DNA of 64,000 nt from Proteus faecis (GCF_003144395.1 NZ_PENZ01000028.1:1-64000); one strand, 5' to 3'. Shown: positions 47,645-57,860, counted from the first letter of the stretch. Numbers and translations are program-made. Notes: generated from the sequence alone by a model not told the origin.

Positions 47645-48655
47645 TTAAGCGAGGTGGCTAAGATTAAAAACGGAATTACGTTGAACTAATGTTGGCGAGA
47701 AAATACGTTGTTTCTGTTCAAGTATTTCACCTTTAGAAAGCTTGATAGCAAGTGTTGCAGCTTGCTCTGCCATCATTTGTACAGGATAACGTACCGTAGT
47801 TAAACGAGGGTGAATATAACGTGCAATTAAGACATCATCAAAACCAATAACTGAGATTTTTTCAGGTACAGGGATTTCATTTTCATCAAGAACAGATAAA
47901 GCCCCTGCGGCCATAAAGTCGTTGTAAGTCACTACGGCTGTAAAATCAATTGATTTTGTTAGCAAATGCATCATGGCTTTTTCCCCGCCTTCACCTTCCG
48001 GCTCACCATATTCAATATAGCTTTCGGACAATGAGATATTATTAGCTTCTAATGCAGCTTTATAACCAGCAAGGCGCTGAGTTGTATCTTCAATATGATG
48101 AGTTGATGAAATATACGCAATTTTAGTATGGCCTTGGCGGATAAGATGCTCTGTTGCCATCCATGCCCCTTTATAATTATCTAAAGCAACACAACGTTCA
48201 GCAATTTCAGGAATAAAACGGTTAATCAATACCATGCTTTTAACTTCATGCGCATAAGCCAGCAACTCTTCATCAGAAAGTGCTTTTGAATGGATCACAA
48301 GGCCATCACAGCGGCTATTAATCAATAACTCAATAGATTGTCGCTCATCTTGAGCATCATGATAACCATTACAGACCAAGATGTGTTTCCCTGATTGTCT
48401 TGCAACGTTATCAACCGCTTTAACGAGTGTGCCAAAAAAGGGATCAGAAACATCATGCACTAAAACCCCCAAAGTTTGCGTACTTTGACTAACCAAAGCC
48501 CTTGCTGCCGCATTAGGTCGATAGCCCAGCTTTTGCATCGCTGCATTAACGGTTTCGATAGATGTTTGACTTGCTTTCGGCGAGTTATTTATGACTCTAG
48601 ATACAGTCGCGACAGAAACACCCGCTTCTTTCGCTACATCTTTGATAGTCGCCAT
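47645..48655 (-). CDS. LacI family repressor, GalR/GalS-like
   Basis: The 336-residue regulator has an N-terminal helix-turn-helix (TIKDVAKEAGVSVATVSRVI) with the hinge helix PNAAARALVSQ and a periplasmic-binding-like sugar domain. It is closest to GalS and GalR: DVSDPFFGTLVKAVD, YHDAQDERQSIELLI and HSKALSDEELL. I start at the ATG at 48655 (MATIKD), which has AGGAG five bases upstream; a GTG two codons earlier would overlap that box. It probably represses sglT and galETKM through the four operators described here. galR or galS cannot be decided. Confidence 0.92.
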   Translation of the reverse strand: MATIKDVAKEAGVSVATVSRVINNSPKASQTSIETVNAAMQKLGYRPNAAARALVSQSTQTLGVLVHDVSDPFFGTLVKAVDNVARQSGKHILVCNGYHDAQDERQSIELLINSRCDGLVIHSKALSDEELLAYAHEVKSMVLINRFIPEIAERCVALDNYKGAWMATEHLIRQGHTKIAYISSTHHIEDTTQRLAGYKAALEANNISLSESYIEYGEPEGEGGEKAMMHLLTKSIDFTAVVTYNDFMAAGALSVLDENEIPVPEKISVIGFDDVLIARYIHPRLTTVRYPVQMMAEQAATLAIKLSKGEILEQKQRIFSPTLVQRNSVFNLSHLA

Positions 48656-48806
48656 ATCCACTCCTTATGGATCACCTTTATTCATGGTTAAGAAATAACG
48701 AACCGTTAATCTACAAACAAAGAAAAAAGAGAGTAATAGAATTTAAGTGGCTTGATTATCAGCGAAGAAGTGAAATTTAAAAAGTAAAAAGATCAAATAA
48801 ATAGTG

Positions 48807-48834
48807 AAAAGGAAAGCGTTTACACTTTCCTTTT
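48807..48834 (-). terminator. Terminator at the end of the gal operon
   Basis: Perfect 10-bp stem AAAAGGAAAG/CTTTCCTTTT with an 8-base loop just past the galM stop. The loop contains GCGTTTACAC-like bases similar to a GalR half-site, probably by chance. Confidence 0.78.
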
Positions 48835-48838
48835 ATTA

Positions 48839-49909
48839 TTACGAGTAAAACTTATAGATTGTTTGGCTATTCCACGCTGTATTTGCAGGTAAAATACCTT
48901 GATTTTCATGCCATTCAGGATGATTAGGGCCATCTGGAAAATATTGTGTTTCTAATGCCAATCCTGAGTAATTGCCGTAATGACGGCTCTTTCCTTTTGT
49001 TCCTGCCAGAAAGTTACCTGTATAGAACTGGACAGAAGGCATGGTTGTAAAAACATCCATTTTAAGTTCACCTTCGGGGGCAACAACAGTCGCAACGGGC
49101 GTTTTATCCTCGTTTGCTTTCTTATCTAAAATAAACGCATGATCATAACCATTCGCGGCTTTTTGGCATTCATCTACCATAAAATCGAGACCAACACGTT
49201 TTAATTTACGAAAATCAAACCCCGTTCCTATTACACTTACAAATTCACCCGTAGGAATATTACCTTGACCATTTTTTAAATAATGAGACGCACAAATTTT
49301 TAAATCATGCTCAAGTGCAGTACGCTCAGTATGTTCACCTGCAAGATTGAAATAAGCATGATTAGTTAAACTTAGTGGTGTGGCTTTATCACTTATCGCC
49401 TGATAATCAATACATACTTCATTATTATCTGTCAGAGTATAGGTCACATTAACTTTCACAGTACCAGGAAAACCTTGATCACCATCTTTTGATATCAGTG
49501 AAAAAGTAACAGATTGAGAAGATTGTGCGGTGATCTCCCAGCGAAGATGACTGAAGTTTTGCTTACCACCATGTAAGGTATTTTTACCTTCATTCGCACT
49601 AATTTTATATTCTTGCCCGGCTAATACAAACTTAGCCCCAGCAATACGATTAGCAAAACGACCAACCGTTGCACCTAAATACGCTGTTTGTTGTTTATGG
49701 GCATTCATATCCGCAGAGCCTAATAACACATCTCGACGATATCCATTAACGGGTACAATACAGGTTAACCAAGTTGCACCAATATCCATTAAAGAAATGG
49801 ACATACCAAAACGATTTTTAAGCACCACTATTTGCGCAGGTTTTCCATCTGATGCAGGTTGTGCTGTCATTTGTTCAGGTTCAAGAAAGCGAAGCTCATT
49901 AGTCGCCAT
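48839..49909 (-). CDS. galM: Galactose mutarotase (aldose 1-epimerase)
   Basis: Interconverts alpha and beta anomers of galactose before GalK. The 356-residue protein shows GATVGRFANRIAGAKF at about residues 73-88, the catalytic His in LTNHAYFNLAGE at about 180-191, and the catalytic Glu in GLALETQYFPDGPNHPE near the C terminus. Its start overlaps the galK stop (TAATG), and it ends the galE-galT-galK-galM operon. Confidence 0.97.
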   Translation of the reverse strand: MATNELRFLEPEQMTAQPASDGKPAQIVVLKNRFGMSISLMDIGATWLTCIVPVNGYRRDVLLGSADMNAHKQQTAYLGATVGRFANRIAGAKFVLAGQEYKISANEGKNTLHGGKQNFSHLRWEITAQSSQSVTFSLISKDGDQGFPGTVKVNVTYTLTDNNEVCIDYQAISDKATPLSLTNHAYFNLAGEHTERTALEHDLKICASHYLKNGQGNIPTGEFVSVIGTGFDFRKLKRVGLDFMVDECQKAANGYDHAFILDKKANEDKTPVATVVAPEGELKMDVFTTMPSVQFYTGNFLAGTKGKSRHYGNYSGLALETQYFPDGPNHPEWHENQGILPANTAWNSQTIYKFYS

Positions 49910-51069
49910 TATTTTGCCTCCGAATAGCCCGCTCCTTGGCTTGCAGAGCAGACATAGATAGTTTCTTTTAATCCCGTTTTAGCTTCGTATTGCGCCTTAA
50001 CAGAGTCAACGACTTTATCAACTAAATCTGGTGTCACTAATGCTACGACACAACCGCCAAATCCACCACCAGTCATTCTTACACCACCACGATCACCAAT
50101 CACCGATTTCACGATTTCAACCAATGAATCAACCTCTTTGACTGTGATTTCAAAATCATCGCGCATTGAGTGATGTGATTGCATCATTAACTGGCTCAAT
50201 GTGGTTAAATCACCATGGCGTAAAGCTTCTGCTGCATCTAATGTACGACCATTTTCAGTGATAACATGACGTGCCCGACGATAAACCACTTCGCTCATTA
50301 ATGCTTTTTTTGCCACTAAATCCTCTAATGTGGCATCTCTTAATGCAGTCACATTTAGAATACGAGCAGCTTCTTCACACTGTTGACGACGGGTATTGTA
50401 CTCACTATCCACTAAACCACGCTTTTTATTGGTATTGATAATCATCACGATCATATTTTCGGGCATGGTTACCGCCGACGTTTCTAATGAACGACAATCG
50501 ATTAATAGTGCATGATTTTCTTCACCACAAGCCGAAATAAGTTGATCCATAATGCCACAATTACAACCGACAAATTGGTTTTCTGCTTTTTGGCCATTTA
50601 ATGCAATCTCTTTTTGGCTAATAGGTAATTGATAAAGTGTTTTAAGCGTTTGACCAATGGCAACTTCTAACGCAGCAGAAGAACTTAACCCTGCACCTTG
50701 AGGAACATTTCCGGATATCGCAATATCCATACCATGAAAAGAGTAGTTATCTTTTTGTAGAAAATGAATAACACCACGAACGTAATTAGCCCACATTTTA
50801 TTAGGTAAAAATTCAATGGTATTATCGAGGCTAAATTCATCAACATCATTTTGGTAATCAACCGCAATGACACGAATAGTATTATCATCTCGTTTTGCTG
50901 CTGCAACGACCATTTGATAATTAATTGCACAAGGTAAAACAAAACCATCATTATAATCAGTATGTTCACCAATAAGGTTTACCCTACCTGGCGCTTGAAT
51001 AAAATGTGTAGGTGCGTAACCAAATATAGTTGAAAATGAACGAGTCACATTATTAATAAGTGCCTGCAT
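49909..51069 (-). CDS. galK: Galactokinase
   Basis: Phosphorylates alpha-D-galactose to galactose 1-phosphate. The 386-residue GHMP kinase has the galactokinase signature [19 protein letters not shown] at about residues 28-46, the ATP-binding [20 protein letters not shown] at about 116-135 and the C-terminal [17 protein letters not shown]. It follows galT after 135 bases and is coupled to galM. Confidence 0.98.
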   Translation of the reverse strand: MQALINNVTRSFSTIFGYAPTHFIQAPGRVNLIGEHTDYNDGFVLPCAINYQMVVAAAKRDDNTIRVIAVDYQNDVDEFSLDNTIEFLPNKMWANYVRGVIHFLQKDNYSFHGMDIAISGNVPQGAGLSSSAALEVAIGQTLKTLYQLPISQKEIALNGQKAENQFVGCNCGIMDQLISACGEENHALLIDCRSLETSAVTMPENMIVMIINTNKKRGLVDSEYNTRRQQCEEAARILNVTALRDATLEDLVAKKALMSEVVYRRARHVITENGRTLDAAEALRHGDLTTLSQLMMQSHHSMRDDFEITVKEVDSLVEIVKSVIGDRGGVRMTGGGFGGCVVALVTPDLVDKVVDSVKAQYEAKTGLKETIYVCSASQGAGYSEAK

Positions 51070-51204
51070 AATAAATCCTTAGCTTAAAATTAAGTAACAG
51101 AAACCCCATCACATCATTATGTAAATAATGAGATGTTTGATTTAATTTATTTCGTGCTCAATAAAAAGCAGATTAATTAAAATACCTAGCCATATCGCAG
51201 GTCG

Positions 51205-52260
51205 TTAACGTTGCTCTTTATAATGAATATCACTTACTTGACGTAAATTATTCGCGGCTTGTTCTGGCGTTAGATCTCTTTGCGATTCTGCCAACATTTC
51301 ATATCCCACCATAAATTTACGCACAGTGGCTGAACGTAATAATGGCGGATAGTAAAGTGCATGTAATTGCCAGTGATCGATATTTCTCTCATCTTTAAAA
51401 GAAGGTGCAAAATGCCATCCCATTGAATAAGGGAAAGAACAATGGAATAAATTATCATAACGGCTTGTTAATTTTTTCATTGCAATAGCGAGATCATCTC
51501 GCTGAGCACTATTTAATTCACTCATTCTTCGAATATGCACTTTAGGTAACAACATCGTTTCATAAGGCCAAGAAGCCCAATAAGGAACTACTGCCAGCCA
51601 ATGTTCTGTTTCAACTACAGTACGAGTTGCATCTTTACATTCAGCATCAACATAATCGATTAATAGATTGCGCCCGTATTTTTCAAAGTAAGCTTTTAAT
51701 TGCGTATCTTTTCGCGCTAATTCATTAGGCAAGAAATCACTTGCCCAAATTTGCCCATGAGGATGAGGTTGAGAGCATCCCATCGTTTCGCCTTTATTCT
51801 CGAAGACTTGAACCCAAAGATATTCTTTGCTGAGTGATTCTATTTGGTTATCCCAAGTATCAACAATTTTACGTAAGCTACTGACGGGCAATTCTGGGAT
51901 CGTTTTTCCATGATCAGGCGAGAAACAGACAACTCGACTAATTCCTCTTACTGTTTGAGTCTGAAATAACGGGTTTGATGAAGGCTCAACATGATATTCA
52001 TCTTGCAACAATGCAGAATGATCATTATTAAAGACATACGTTCCTGTGTAATCGGGGTTTTTATCGCCGGAAACACGGGTATTATTGGGACACAAATAGC
52101 AGTGGGGATCATAAGAGGGAAGTGTCGCAATCTGAGGCTTTTCATCTTTGCCATTCCAAGGTCGTTTCGCTCTATGTGGTGAAACTAAAATCCACTGACC
52201 AGTTAACGGATTGTAACGACGATGAGGATGTTCAACAGGATCAAAAATCAGTTTCGACAT
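51205..52260 (-). CDS. galT: Galactose-1-phosphate uridylyltransferase
   Basis: Exchanges UMP between UDP-glucose and galactose 1-phosphate. The 351-residue HIT-superfamily enzyme has the nucleophile motif [13 protein letters not shown] at about residues 160-172 (His-Pro-His) and zinc-ligand cysteines in CYLCPNN. The C-terminal [13 protein letters not shown] block also matches. It lies 45 bases after galE in the operon. Confidence 0.98.
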   Translation of the reverse strand: MSKLIFDPVEHPHRRYNPLTGQWILVSPHRAKRPWNGKDEKPQIATLPSYDPHCYLCPNNTRVSGDKNPDYTGTYVFNNDHSALLQDEYHVEPSSNPLFQTQTVRGISRVVCFSPDHGKTIPELPVSSLRKIVDTWDNQIESLSKEYLWVQVFENKGETMGCSQPHPHGQIWASDFLPNELARKDTQLKAYFEKYGRNLLIDYVDAECKDATRTVVETEHWLAVVPYWASWPYETMLLPKVHIRRMSELNSAQRDDLAIAMKKLTSRYDNLFHCSFPYSMGWHFAPSFKDERNIDHWQLHALYYPPLLRSATVRKFMVGYEMLAESQRDLTPEQAANNLRQVSDIHYKEQR

Positions 52261-52305
52261 AACCTTCTCTCTTATTTATTTAAGATTATCTAAAAACTTT
52301 AAATC

Positions 52306-53322
52306 TTATTTCAGATAACCATTTGGGTTTTGTAACTGCCAACGCCAAGCATCCGCAGCCATATCATCAATTGAACGAATGGCTTTCCAGTGTAAATCTT
52401 TCTCTGCTTTTGCAGGGCTTGACCAACATTCTGCAATATCACCAGGTCGGCGAGCTTGTAATTGATAAGGAATAGGCTTACCGCTAGCTTTACGAAATGC
52501 TTCAATCATTTCAATCACGCTAGTACCATTACCTGTTCCCAAATTATAAATATGTAAGCCCGCTTTTTTACCTAGTACATTTAATGCTGCGATATGACCA
52601 TCAGCCAGATCCATAACGTGAATATAATCACGAACACCTGTACCGTCTTTTGTTGGATAATCATTACCAAAAACAGCTACTTGTTCACGACGACCAATTG
52701 CCACTTGAGAAATATAAGGAGTTAAGTTATTTGGAATACCTTTAGGATCTTCGCCCATCGTACCTGATGGATGCGCCCCTACTGGATTAAAATAACGTAA
52801 CAAACTAATAGACCAACTTTCATCAGCAATAAATAAGTCAGATAAAATACGCTCAACCATATATTTACTGGTGCCATAAGGGTTAGTTGTCCCCCCTACT
52901 GGCGAATCTTCAGTAATAGGAACCGTTTGAGGATCACCATAAACAGTTGCAGATGAGCTAAAAATAATGCTTTTTACACCCGCATCACGCATACAACGCA
53001 CTAGCACCAATGTGCCATTAACATTGTTATCGTAATACTCAATTGGCTTCTGAACAGATTCACCGACCGCTTTCAATCCTGCGAAATGAATAACAGACTG
53101 AATAGAATGCTTAGCAAAAATTGATGCTAATAGCTGGTCATCACGAATATCACCGTTATAAAACAGAGGGCGTTTACCTGTTAAAGCTTCAACACGATTA
53201 AGTACTTCTTCATTCGCATTGCTAAGGTTATCTAAAATAATCGGTGTCATTCCCGCTTCGATCATTTGTACGCAAGTATGACTACCGATATATCCCATAC
53301 CACCTGTTACTAATATTTCCAC
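52306..53322 (-). CDS. galE: UDP-glucose 4-epimerase
   Basis: Interconverts UDP-galactose and UDP-glucose. It has 338 residues, the E. coli length. The NAD-binding motif VTGGMGYIGSHTC lies at the N terminus; the catalytic Ser is in IFSSSATVYG and the YxxxK motif in YGTSKYMVE. I use GTG at 53322 (MEILVTGGMGYIG), with GAGGTGA five bases upstream; a GTG two codons earlier overlaps that box. First gene of the galETKM operon, with two GalR-type operators upstream. Confidence 0.97.
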   Translation of the reverse strand: MEILVTGGMGYIGSHTCVQMIEAGMTPIILDNLSNANEEVLNRVEALTGKRPLFYNGDIRDDQLLASIFAKHSIQSVIHFAGLKAVGESVQKPIEYYDNNVNGTLVLVRCMRDAGVKSIIFSSSATVYGDPQTVPITEDSPVGGTTNPYGTSKYMVERILSDLFIADESWSISLLRYFNPVGAHPSGTMGEDPKGIPNNLTPYISQVAIGRREQVAVFGNDYPTKDGTGVRDYIHVMDLADGHIAALNVLGKKAGLHIYNLGTGNGTSVIEMIEAFRKASGKPIPYQLQARRPGDIAECWSSPAKAEKDLHWKAIRSIDDMAADAWRWQLQNPNGYLK

Positions 53323-53431
53323 ATTCACCTCTTTTGATTCAATTCAAAGGAAAAGCGCAAGACGGTTTCTGTTCACTGACACAGAGTTTAACAAGATCAA
53401 CAAAATCATTTCGTGATCAAACCGACATTTA

Positions 53432-53447
53432 GTGTAAACGTTTACAC
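53432..53447. promoter_or_regulatory. Perfect GalR-type operator upstream of galE
   Basis: GTGTAAACGTTTACAC is a perfect 16-bp palindrome that fits the GalR/GalS consensus at every fixed position. It is 110 bases upstream of the galE start. Confidence 0.9.
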
Positions 53448-53561
53448 ACTTTTCGCACATATAACATTTAATAAAAGTATGAGTTTAAAATTGTATTACA
53501 GTAAGTTAATGCAATACGTAACACATCCACCTCTTTATCTATAAAAAATGACACCCATTTA

Positions 53562-53577
53562 AAGTAAACGGTTACAT
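53562..53577. promoter_or_regulatory. Second GalR-type operator upstream of galE
   Basis: AAGTAAACGGTTACAT has three mismatches to the consensus, all in the outer positions. Its centre is 130 bp from the perfect operator; in E. coli the two gal operators are about 114 bp apart and loop. The rest of the 456-base gap before the dehydrogenase gene is AT-rich with no gene. Confidence 0.65.
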
Positions 53578-53778
53578 CTGAATTAATCCGTTAATTACAT
53601 GATAAAACTGACATTCAATACGTTTTATCATACCTTATTAACTTCCCCGCTAATATGTTTAAGCGGAGTAAGAACACTCCCCTCTAAATAATTCGAGGAA
53701 AAAACAATCAACAACTATATACAATAAGCACCACCAATAAGTACCCAATAAGCACGTTGAATATATAAGGAAAATGTA

Positions 53779-54738
53779 ATGAAACCGATTGTCGTGCTAT
53801 ATCAAGATCTTCCCGAAAAACTGTACAACAAACTATCTGACTTTGCTGATATCAAACAATTTAAAACACTCTCTTTAGACTCTAATGACTTCCGTTTAGC
53901 GCTTGCTAATGCCTCTGGATTACTAGGTGCTGGTGGCAATATCGATGAAAACTTTATTAACCAAGCACCTCATTTAAAAGCCGTTTCAACGGTATCTGTA
54001 GGCTATGACAATATTGACGTTAATGCACTCACCAAACGTAATATTAAACTAATGCATACTCCAACGGTATTAACAGATACTGTCGCCGATACCATGATGG
54101 GATTAGTCCTTGCCGTAGCAAGACGTATCCCTGAACTTGCTGATAATGTTAAACAAGGTTTATGGGTTAAAGGTATCACAGCTGATTGGTACGGTACTGA
54201 TGTTCATCATAAAACCATGGGTATTATTGGCATGGGGAGAATAGGTAAAGCCTTAGCACAGCGCGCACACTTTGGTTTTAATATGAATATTCTTTATCAC
54301 TCACGAACAGAATATACAGAAGTAAACAATAAATTTGCAGCAAAGCATTGCTCTTTAGATACCTTATTACAGCAATCTGATTTCGTCTGTATCACGTTGC
54401 CATTAACACCAGAAACATATCATTTAATGGGGAAAAAACAATTTTTAATGATGAAACCTGATGCTTATTTAATTAATGCAGGACGCGGAGCTGTAGTGGA
54501 CGAATTAGCATTAATCAGAGCATTAGAACAAAAAGAGATCGCGGGCGCTGGACTGGATGTTTTTGAAAAAGAACCTCTATCTTCATCTTCACCTTTATTA
54601 ACGATGAAGAATGTCGTTGCTGTTCCACATATCGGCTCTGCAACAAAAGAGACTCGCTATGCAATGGCGGAATGTGCTGTAGATAATCTGATTGCGGCGC
54701 TAAGTAATCACGTAAAAGAAAACTGCGTCAATTTCTAA
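53779..54738 (+). CDS. ghrB: D-2-hydroxyacid dehydrogenase, GhrB-like (glyoxylate/hydroxypyruvate reductase)
   Basis: NAD(P)-dependent reductase of 319 residues. The NADPH-binding motif is [17 protein letters not shown] at about residues 146-162. Catalytic blocks are [29 protein letters not shown] (Arg) and the His in [14 protein letters not shown]. It is similar to E. coli GhrB (2-ketoaldonate reductase), though a close relative with other 2-ketoacid substrates is possible. It is a single gene, divergent from galE. Confidence 0.85.
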   Translation: MKPIVVLYQDLPEKLYNKLSDFADIKQFKTLSLDSNDFRLALANASGLLGAGGNIDENFINQAPHLKAVSTVSVGYDNIDVNALTKRNIKLMHTPTVLTDTVADTMMGLVLAVARRIPELADNVKQGLWVKGITADWYGTDVHHKTMGIIGMGRIGKALAQRAHFGFNMNILYHSRTEYTEVNNKFAAKHCSLDTLLQQSDFVCITLPLTPETYHLMGKKQFLMMKPDAYLINAGRGAVVDELALIRALEQKEIAGAGLDVFEKEPLSSSSPLLTMKNVVAVPHIGSATKETRYAMAECAVDNLIAALSNHVKENCVNF

Positions 54739-54756
54739 AGCCCTAATTTAAAATAT

Positions 54757-54791
54757 AAAAAAGGTAATGAAAATCTATCATTACCTTTTTT
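54757..54791. terminator. Bidirectional terminator between ghrB and the CDF gene
   Basis: Perfect 14-bp stem from AAAAAAGGTAATGA and its complement with a 7-base loop, T-tailed on both strands, between convergent genes. Confidence 0.88.
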
Positions 54792-54810
54792 ATTAGCTGT
54801 TCAATTAAAT

Positions 54811-55725
54811 TTAAGCAGGATCAACGTGAGCCATGACACTCAAGATCTGTTTATTTTGCAAAACATTATTACGTGCATTAACAACAATCTCGTGACTTTC
54901 ATTGACGGTGAGATCACCTTTGATTTCAAGATGTACATCTACAAGTAAATAATCACCAGAACGACGCGTCTTTAAATCATGAACACCTTGTACACCCGGT
55001 GTTGAAACCAGTACCTGTTTGATCTCTTCCAGCGTTTCTTCATCAGCACCTCTGTCCATTAAATCTTGTAGAGCTTGATAAGTAAAACGCCATCCCATTC
55101 GCCCAACAAATAATCCGACAATTAATGCGGCTAATGGGTCAAAAAATTTAAATCCAGCCAAACTTCCGATAATACCAATTGCAACAACTAATGAAGAAGC
55201 GGCATCAGAGCGTGCATGCCAAGCATTTGCGACTAACATATTTGAGTCGACTTTTTTTGCGACAGCAAGCATATAGCGGAATAAACCTTCTTTAGCCGCT
55301 AATGCTAGTAAAGCCACATATAAAGCAACACTATGAACTTCAGGAATAGTAGATGGATCTAAAATTTTATGAATGGCTGAAAACACCATCCCTAAACCCA
55401 CAACTAATAAAATAACCCCAAGAATAAGTGACGCCACATTTTCATAACGAAAATGCCCATAAGGGTGGTCTGCATCAGGTTTTTTCTGACTCCCTTTATT
55501 GGCAATTAAAACAACAAAGTCAGCAATAAGATCAGAAAGTGAGTGAATACCATCAGCAATTAAACCTTGAGAATGTGAGAAAAAGCCCACTGTAATTTGC
55601 CAAATGGATAAAATGATATTGACAAAAACACTCACTAAGGTGCTTTTTTTAGCTGCCTTAAATTTTTCAGACTGCTTATTATCAGCCCGATCCAACTCAA
55701 TATCATCAATGTGATTATGTGTCAT
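54811..55725 (-). CDS. Cation diffusion facilitator (CDF) metal transporter
   Basis: Metal/H+ antiporter of 304 residues with six membrane helices. Metal-site motifs are ADGIHSLSDLIADFVV at about residues 53-68 and DHPYGHFRYENVASL at about 82-96, with NAWHARSDAASSLVV in helix 5. The C-terminal cytosolic domain has PGVQGVHDLKTRRSG and ends MAHVDPA. It is not closely like E. coli FieF or ZitB; the metal may be Zn, Fe or Mn. I start at the ATG at 55725 (MTHNHIDD); the 27 codons upstream look non-coding. A Fur-like site lies about 250 bases upstream. Confidence 0.88.
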   Translation of the reverse strand: MTHNHIDDIELDRADNKQSEKFKAAKKSTLVSVFVNIILSIWQITVGFFSHSQGLIADGIHSLSDLIADFVVLIANKGSQKKPDADHPYGHFRYENVASLILGVILLVVGLGMVFSAIHKILDPSTIPEVHSVALYVALLALAAKEGLFRYMLAVAKKVDSNMLVANAWHARSDAASSLVVAIGIIGSLAGFKFFDPLAALIVGLFVGRMGWRFTYQALQDLMDRGADEETLEEIKQVLVSTPGVQGVHDLKTRRSGDYLLVDVHLEIKGDLTVNESHEIVVNARNNVLQNKQILSVMAHVDPA

Positions 55726-56260
55726 AATAATAATCTTATTTGGTTTTAAATAGCCTACTCTATTGCCATAGATAAATAGAGTTCCACAGGTTATTTCAGG
55801 TTCCATAACTCATTGGTGAGAATAAAGGACGACTCTGAATAACAATCCAGTTTAGGGACTAAGATTGCTGTCCAGACATCATATTGAGATGTCATTACCT
55901 ATTAATATGCCATATTTAAATCTTTCTGTCTCTTATTTTTATCAATAAAATCTTATAGATACAAAACAATAATATAATTGATAATCATTCTTTTATGCAT
56001 TTTCTATTTTTAATGAAAAAAAGAAAATTTAGTTTTTAATACAACATTATTTATTGCTTCCCTGTCAACAAGTTAAGGTGTATAACTTATTTCCATTATA
56101 TTTCTAATATTATTTTAGACTGTTTTTAATTTTTTAATGCTTAATAATATAAAGTAGTAAATAATCATTCTCACTCTTATTTAAAACACAGATCACAGCT
56201 ATTTTTTACTATTAGGAGATAATAGTAATTATTTTAAACTAACGCTAAGTGAGGTTTGTA
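55726..56260. other. Intergenic region with Fur-like sites
   Basis: About 535 AT-rich bases between the divergent CDF and universal-stress genes. TTGATAATCATTCTT at about 55978-55992 and ATAATCATTCTCA at 56161-56173 resemble Fur boxes. The second is close to the universal stress gene. No other gene was recognised. Confidence 0.45.
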
Positions 56261-56698
56261 ATGTATAAGAAAATCCTAGTTCCCATTGATATTTTAGAAG
56301 ATGAACTTTCTCAGGAACTAATCACTCACATTGAACAAATAGCAAAGGTGGGTAAACCTGAGATCCACTTCCTCACCGTTATACCTAATGCTGAACTTTT
56401 CTTTGGTATCGAATTTGCCGCTATTCCTGAAAAATTCAAAGATTCGTCAGAACGTACTCGTCTTGCTTTTGTTGCACTACAAGAAATGATCAAAGATGCA
56501 AAAATCCCTGATGAGCAGATTATATGTAATGTTGGTGTTGGTAATGCAAAAGATGAAATTTTAGAATATGCTCGCCACATTGATGCTGATTTAATTGCGA
56601 TTGCCTCACATAGACCTAATGTTTCCTCTTATCTATTAGGCTCAACAGCATCATCAATTGTACGCCATGCCAAAATGTCAGTTTTAGTTATACGTTAA
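56261..56698 (+). CDS. Universal stress protein, UspF/UspG type
   Basis: The 145-residue UspA-fold protein begins MYKKILVPIDI and ends with the ATP-binding motif LGSTASSIVRHAKMSVLVIR, including G-2X-G-9X-G(S) spacing typical of the UspFG group. Start is the ATG at 56261, with GAGG six bases upstream; a GTG at 56249 overlaps this box. It stands alone and ends with a strong terminator. It may promote survival under stress, but its role is not specified by sequence. Confidence 0.93.
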   Translation: MYKKILVPIDILEDELSQELITHIEQIAKVGKPEIHFLTVIPNAELFFGIEFAAIPEKFKDSSERTRLAFVALQEMIKDAKIPDEQIICNVGVGNAKDEILEYARHIDADLIAIASHRPNVSSYLLGSTASSIVRHAKMSVLVIR

Positions 56699-56720
56699 TA
56701 TTTCGCGTTTAAATCGTAAC

Positions 56721-56753
56721 AAAGCCCTTTGTCTCACCAACAAAGGGCTTTTT
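56721..56753. terminator. Bidirectional terminator between usp and ecotin
   Basis: Perfect 12-bp stem AAAGCCCTTTGT/ACAAAGGGCTTT with a 7-base loop and a T run, between convergent genes. Confidence 0.9.
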
Positions 56754-56788
56754 AGTAAACTATCATCTATCCTAAATAGGGTTGACTG

Positions 56789-57268
56789 TTATTTTTTAAC
56801 TGAATCTTGAGTAGTCTCAGCTGCTGACCAAATACGATATTTTACATCAACATCTTTTGGCGCATAAACAACAATAGGTAATTTGCTGTTATAACGGATG
56901 AAAGCATCTGATCCTATATTTGCCTGTACAAAGGCATCTTTTTTCGTATTGTCAGCGCATCCCATCATTGTAGACATTGGGCCATTTAAATCACCAACAA
57001 CATAATAGCTATAACCCCAACCTTCTAAATTCTTTTCATCTAAATCCGCACCAAACCACTGATGATTGCAATCTACTTTAAGTTCTTTACCGATAATTAA
57101 TTCAACCTGATAATTGCTTTCATTATCTTTTTTCTCTAACTCAATGACATGACGAACTTGATTTTCTTGAGCCTTAGGATAAGGCGCAACTTTATCTAAA
57201 CTGTCAGTAGCTTGTGCACACGCAGATAAAGACATTGCTGCTACTAAAGATAATATTACTTTGTTCAT
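56789..57268 (-). CDS. eco: Ecotin, periplasmic serine protease inhibitor
   Basis: Dimeric inhibitor of trypsin-like proteases such as neutrophil elastase. The precursor of 159 residues has a Sec signal (MNKVILSLVAAMSLSACAQA), with a Cys near the cleavage site that could be read as a lipobox (LSAC), unusual for ecotin. The mature part has KVAPYPKAQENQVRHVIELE, LEGWGYSYYVVGD, the reactive loop GPMSTMMGCAD with Met-Met at P1-P1', and KLPIVVYAPKDVDVKYRIW. Two cysteines form the expected disulfide. Start is at ATG 57268, with GGAG upstream. Confidence 0.94.
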   Translation of the reverse strand: MNKVILSLVAAMSLSACAQATDSLDKVAPYPKAQENQVRHVIELEKKDNESNYQVELIIGKELKVDCNHQWFGADLDEKNLEGWGYSYYVVGDLNGPMSTMMGCADNTKKDAFVQANIGSDAFIRYNSKLPIVVYAPKDVDVKYRIWSAAETTQDSVKK

Positions 57269-57532
57269 CACTCTCTCCATTTTTACAGCGAACTCTTCGC
57301 CGTTAATAAAATTAGTCAGATGTTTTTATTGCTCGTTATCTGAATACTAATATTTTTAGTGCTTGAATGCTAACATCTTAGTAAATAGTACTATGAGCGG
57401 ATAATTCTGAATGTTTTAAAAAGAAAAATCACGTTTTTTCATGAAATGTAAATTTGTGATACATCGCCGTGCAGATAAGCTATCTATGATTATACTGAAA
57501 TAGAGACCCAATTTCTTTTCATAGGAGGTTAT

Positions 57533-57748
57533 ATGTTCTCAGATCAGCAATCCCTTGTTTCTCAATTAAGAAATAGTGATCCCCGCTTTGAAGCTCTCTA
57601 CGATAAACATCATCGACTCGACCAAGAAATTGCTAAATTAGAAGGCCCTAACGGAGCTGGCTATAATGATGAAGTTGCCAAACTAAAAAAAGAAAAGCTT
57701 CATCTCAAAGATGAAATGCAAAAAATACTTCAACGAAGTGAAAAATAA
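57533..57748 (+). CDS. ydcH: YdcH family (DUF465) protein
   Basis: The 71-residue, strongly charged helical protein has the DUF465 pattern: LRNSDPRFEALYDKHHRLDQ, then IAKLEGP and a lysine-rich helix VAKLKKEKLHLKDEM. A perfect ribosome-binding site (AGGAGG) precedes the ATG. It is probably all coiled coil. Function is unknown. Confidence 0.9.
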   Translation: MFSDQQSLVSQLRNSDPRFEALYDKHHRLDQEIAKLEGPNGAGYNDEVAKLKKEKLHLKDEMQKILQRSEK

Positions 57749-57758
57749 GGCTCTTTTT

Positions 57759-57786
57759 AAGCGATGATTTATTATCATCGCTTTTT
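57759..57786 (+). terminator. Terminator after ydcH
   Basis: AAGCGATGAT/ATCATCGCTT stem with a 5-base loop, followed by TTTATGA. Confidence 0.85.
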
Positions 57787-57815
57787 ATGATTAAAAACAA
57801 AGATACCACACCATA

Positions 57816-57838
57816 AAGATGCATAATTAATATATCTT
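57816..57838. promoter_or_regulatory. NsrR-type palindrome upstream of yecH
   Basis: AAGATGCAT and ATATATCTT form a 23-bp inverted repeat with five A/T bases between them, close to the NsrR consensus (AAGATGYAT...ATRCATCTT). It lies 22 bases before the yecH start, where a repressor would block transcription. Confidence 0.65.
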
Positions 57839-57860
57839 TTGTTTTTTTAAAGGGCTTAAT

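Noticed and set aside
48807-48834. GalR-like half-site in the terminator after galM
   Set aside because: The GCGTTTACAC match falls in the loop and arm of an obvious terminator, with no second half; chance is more likely.
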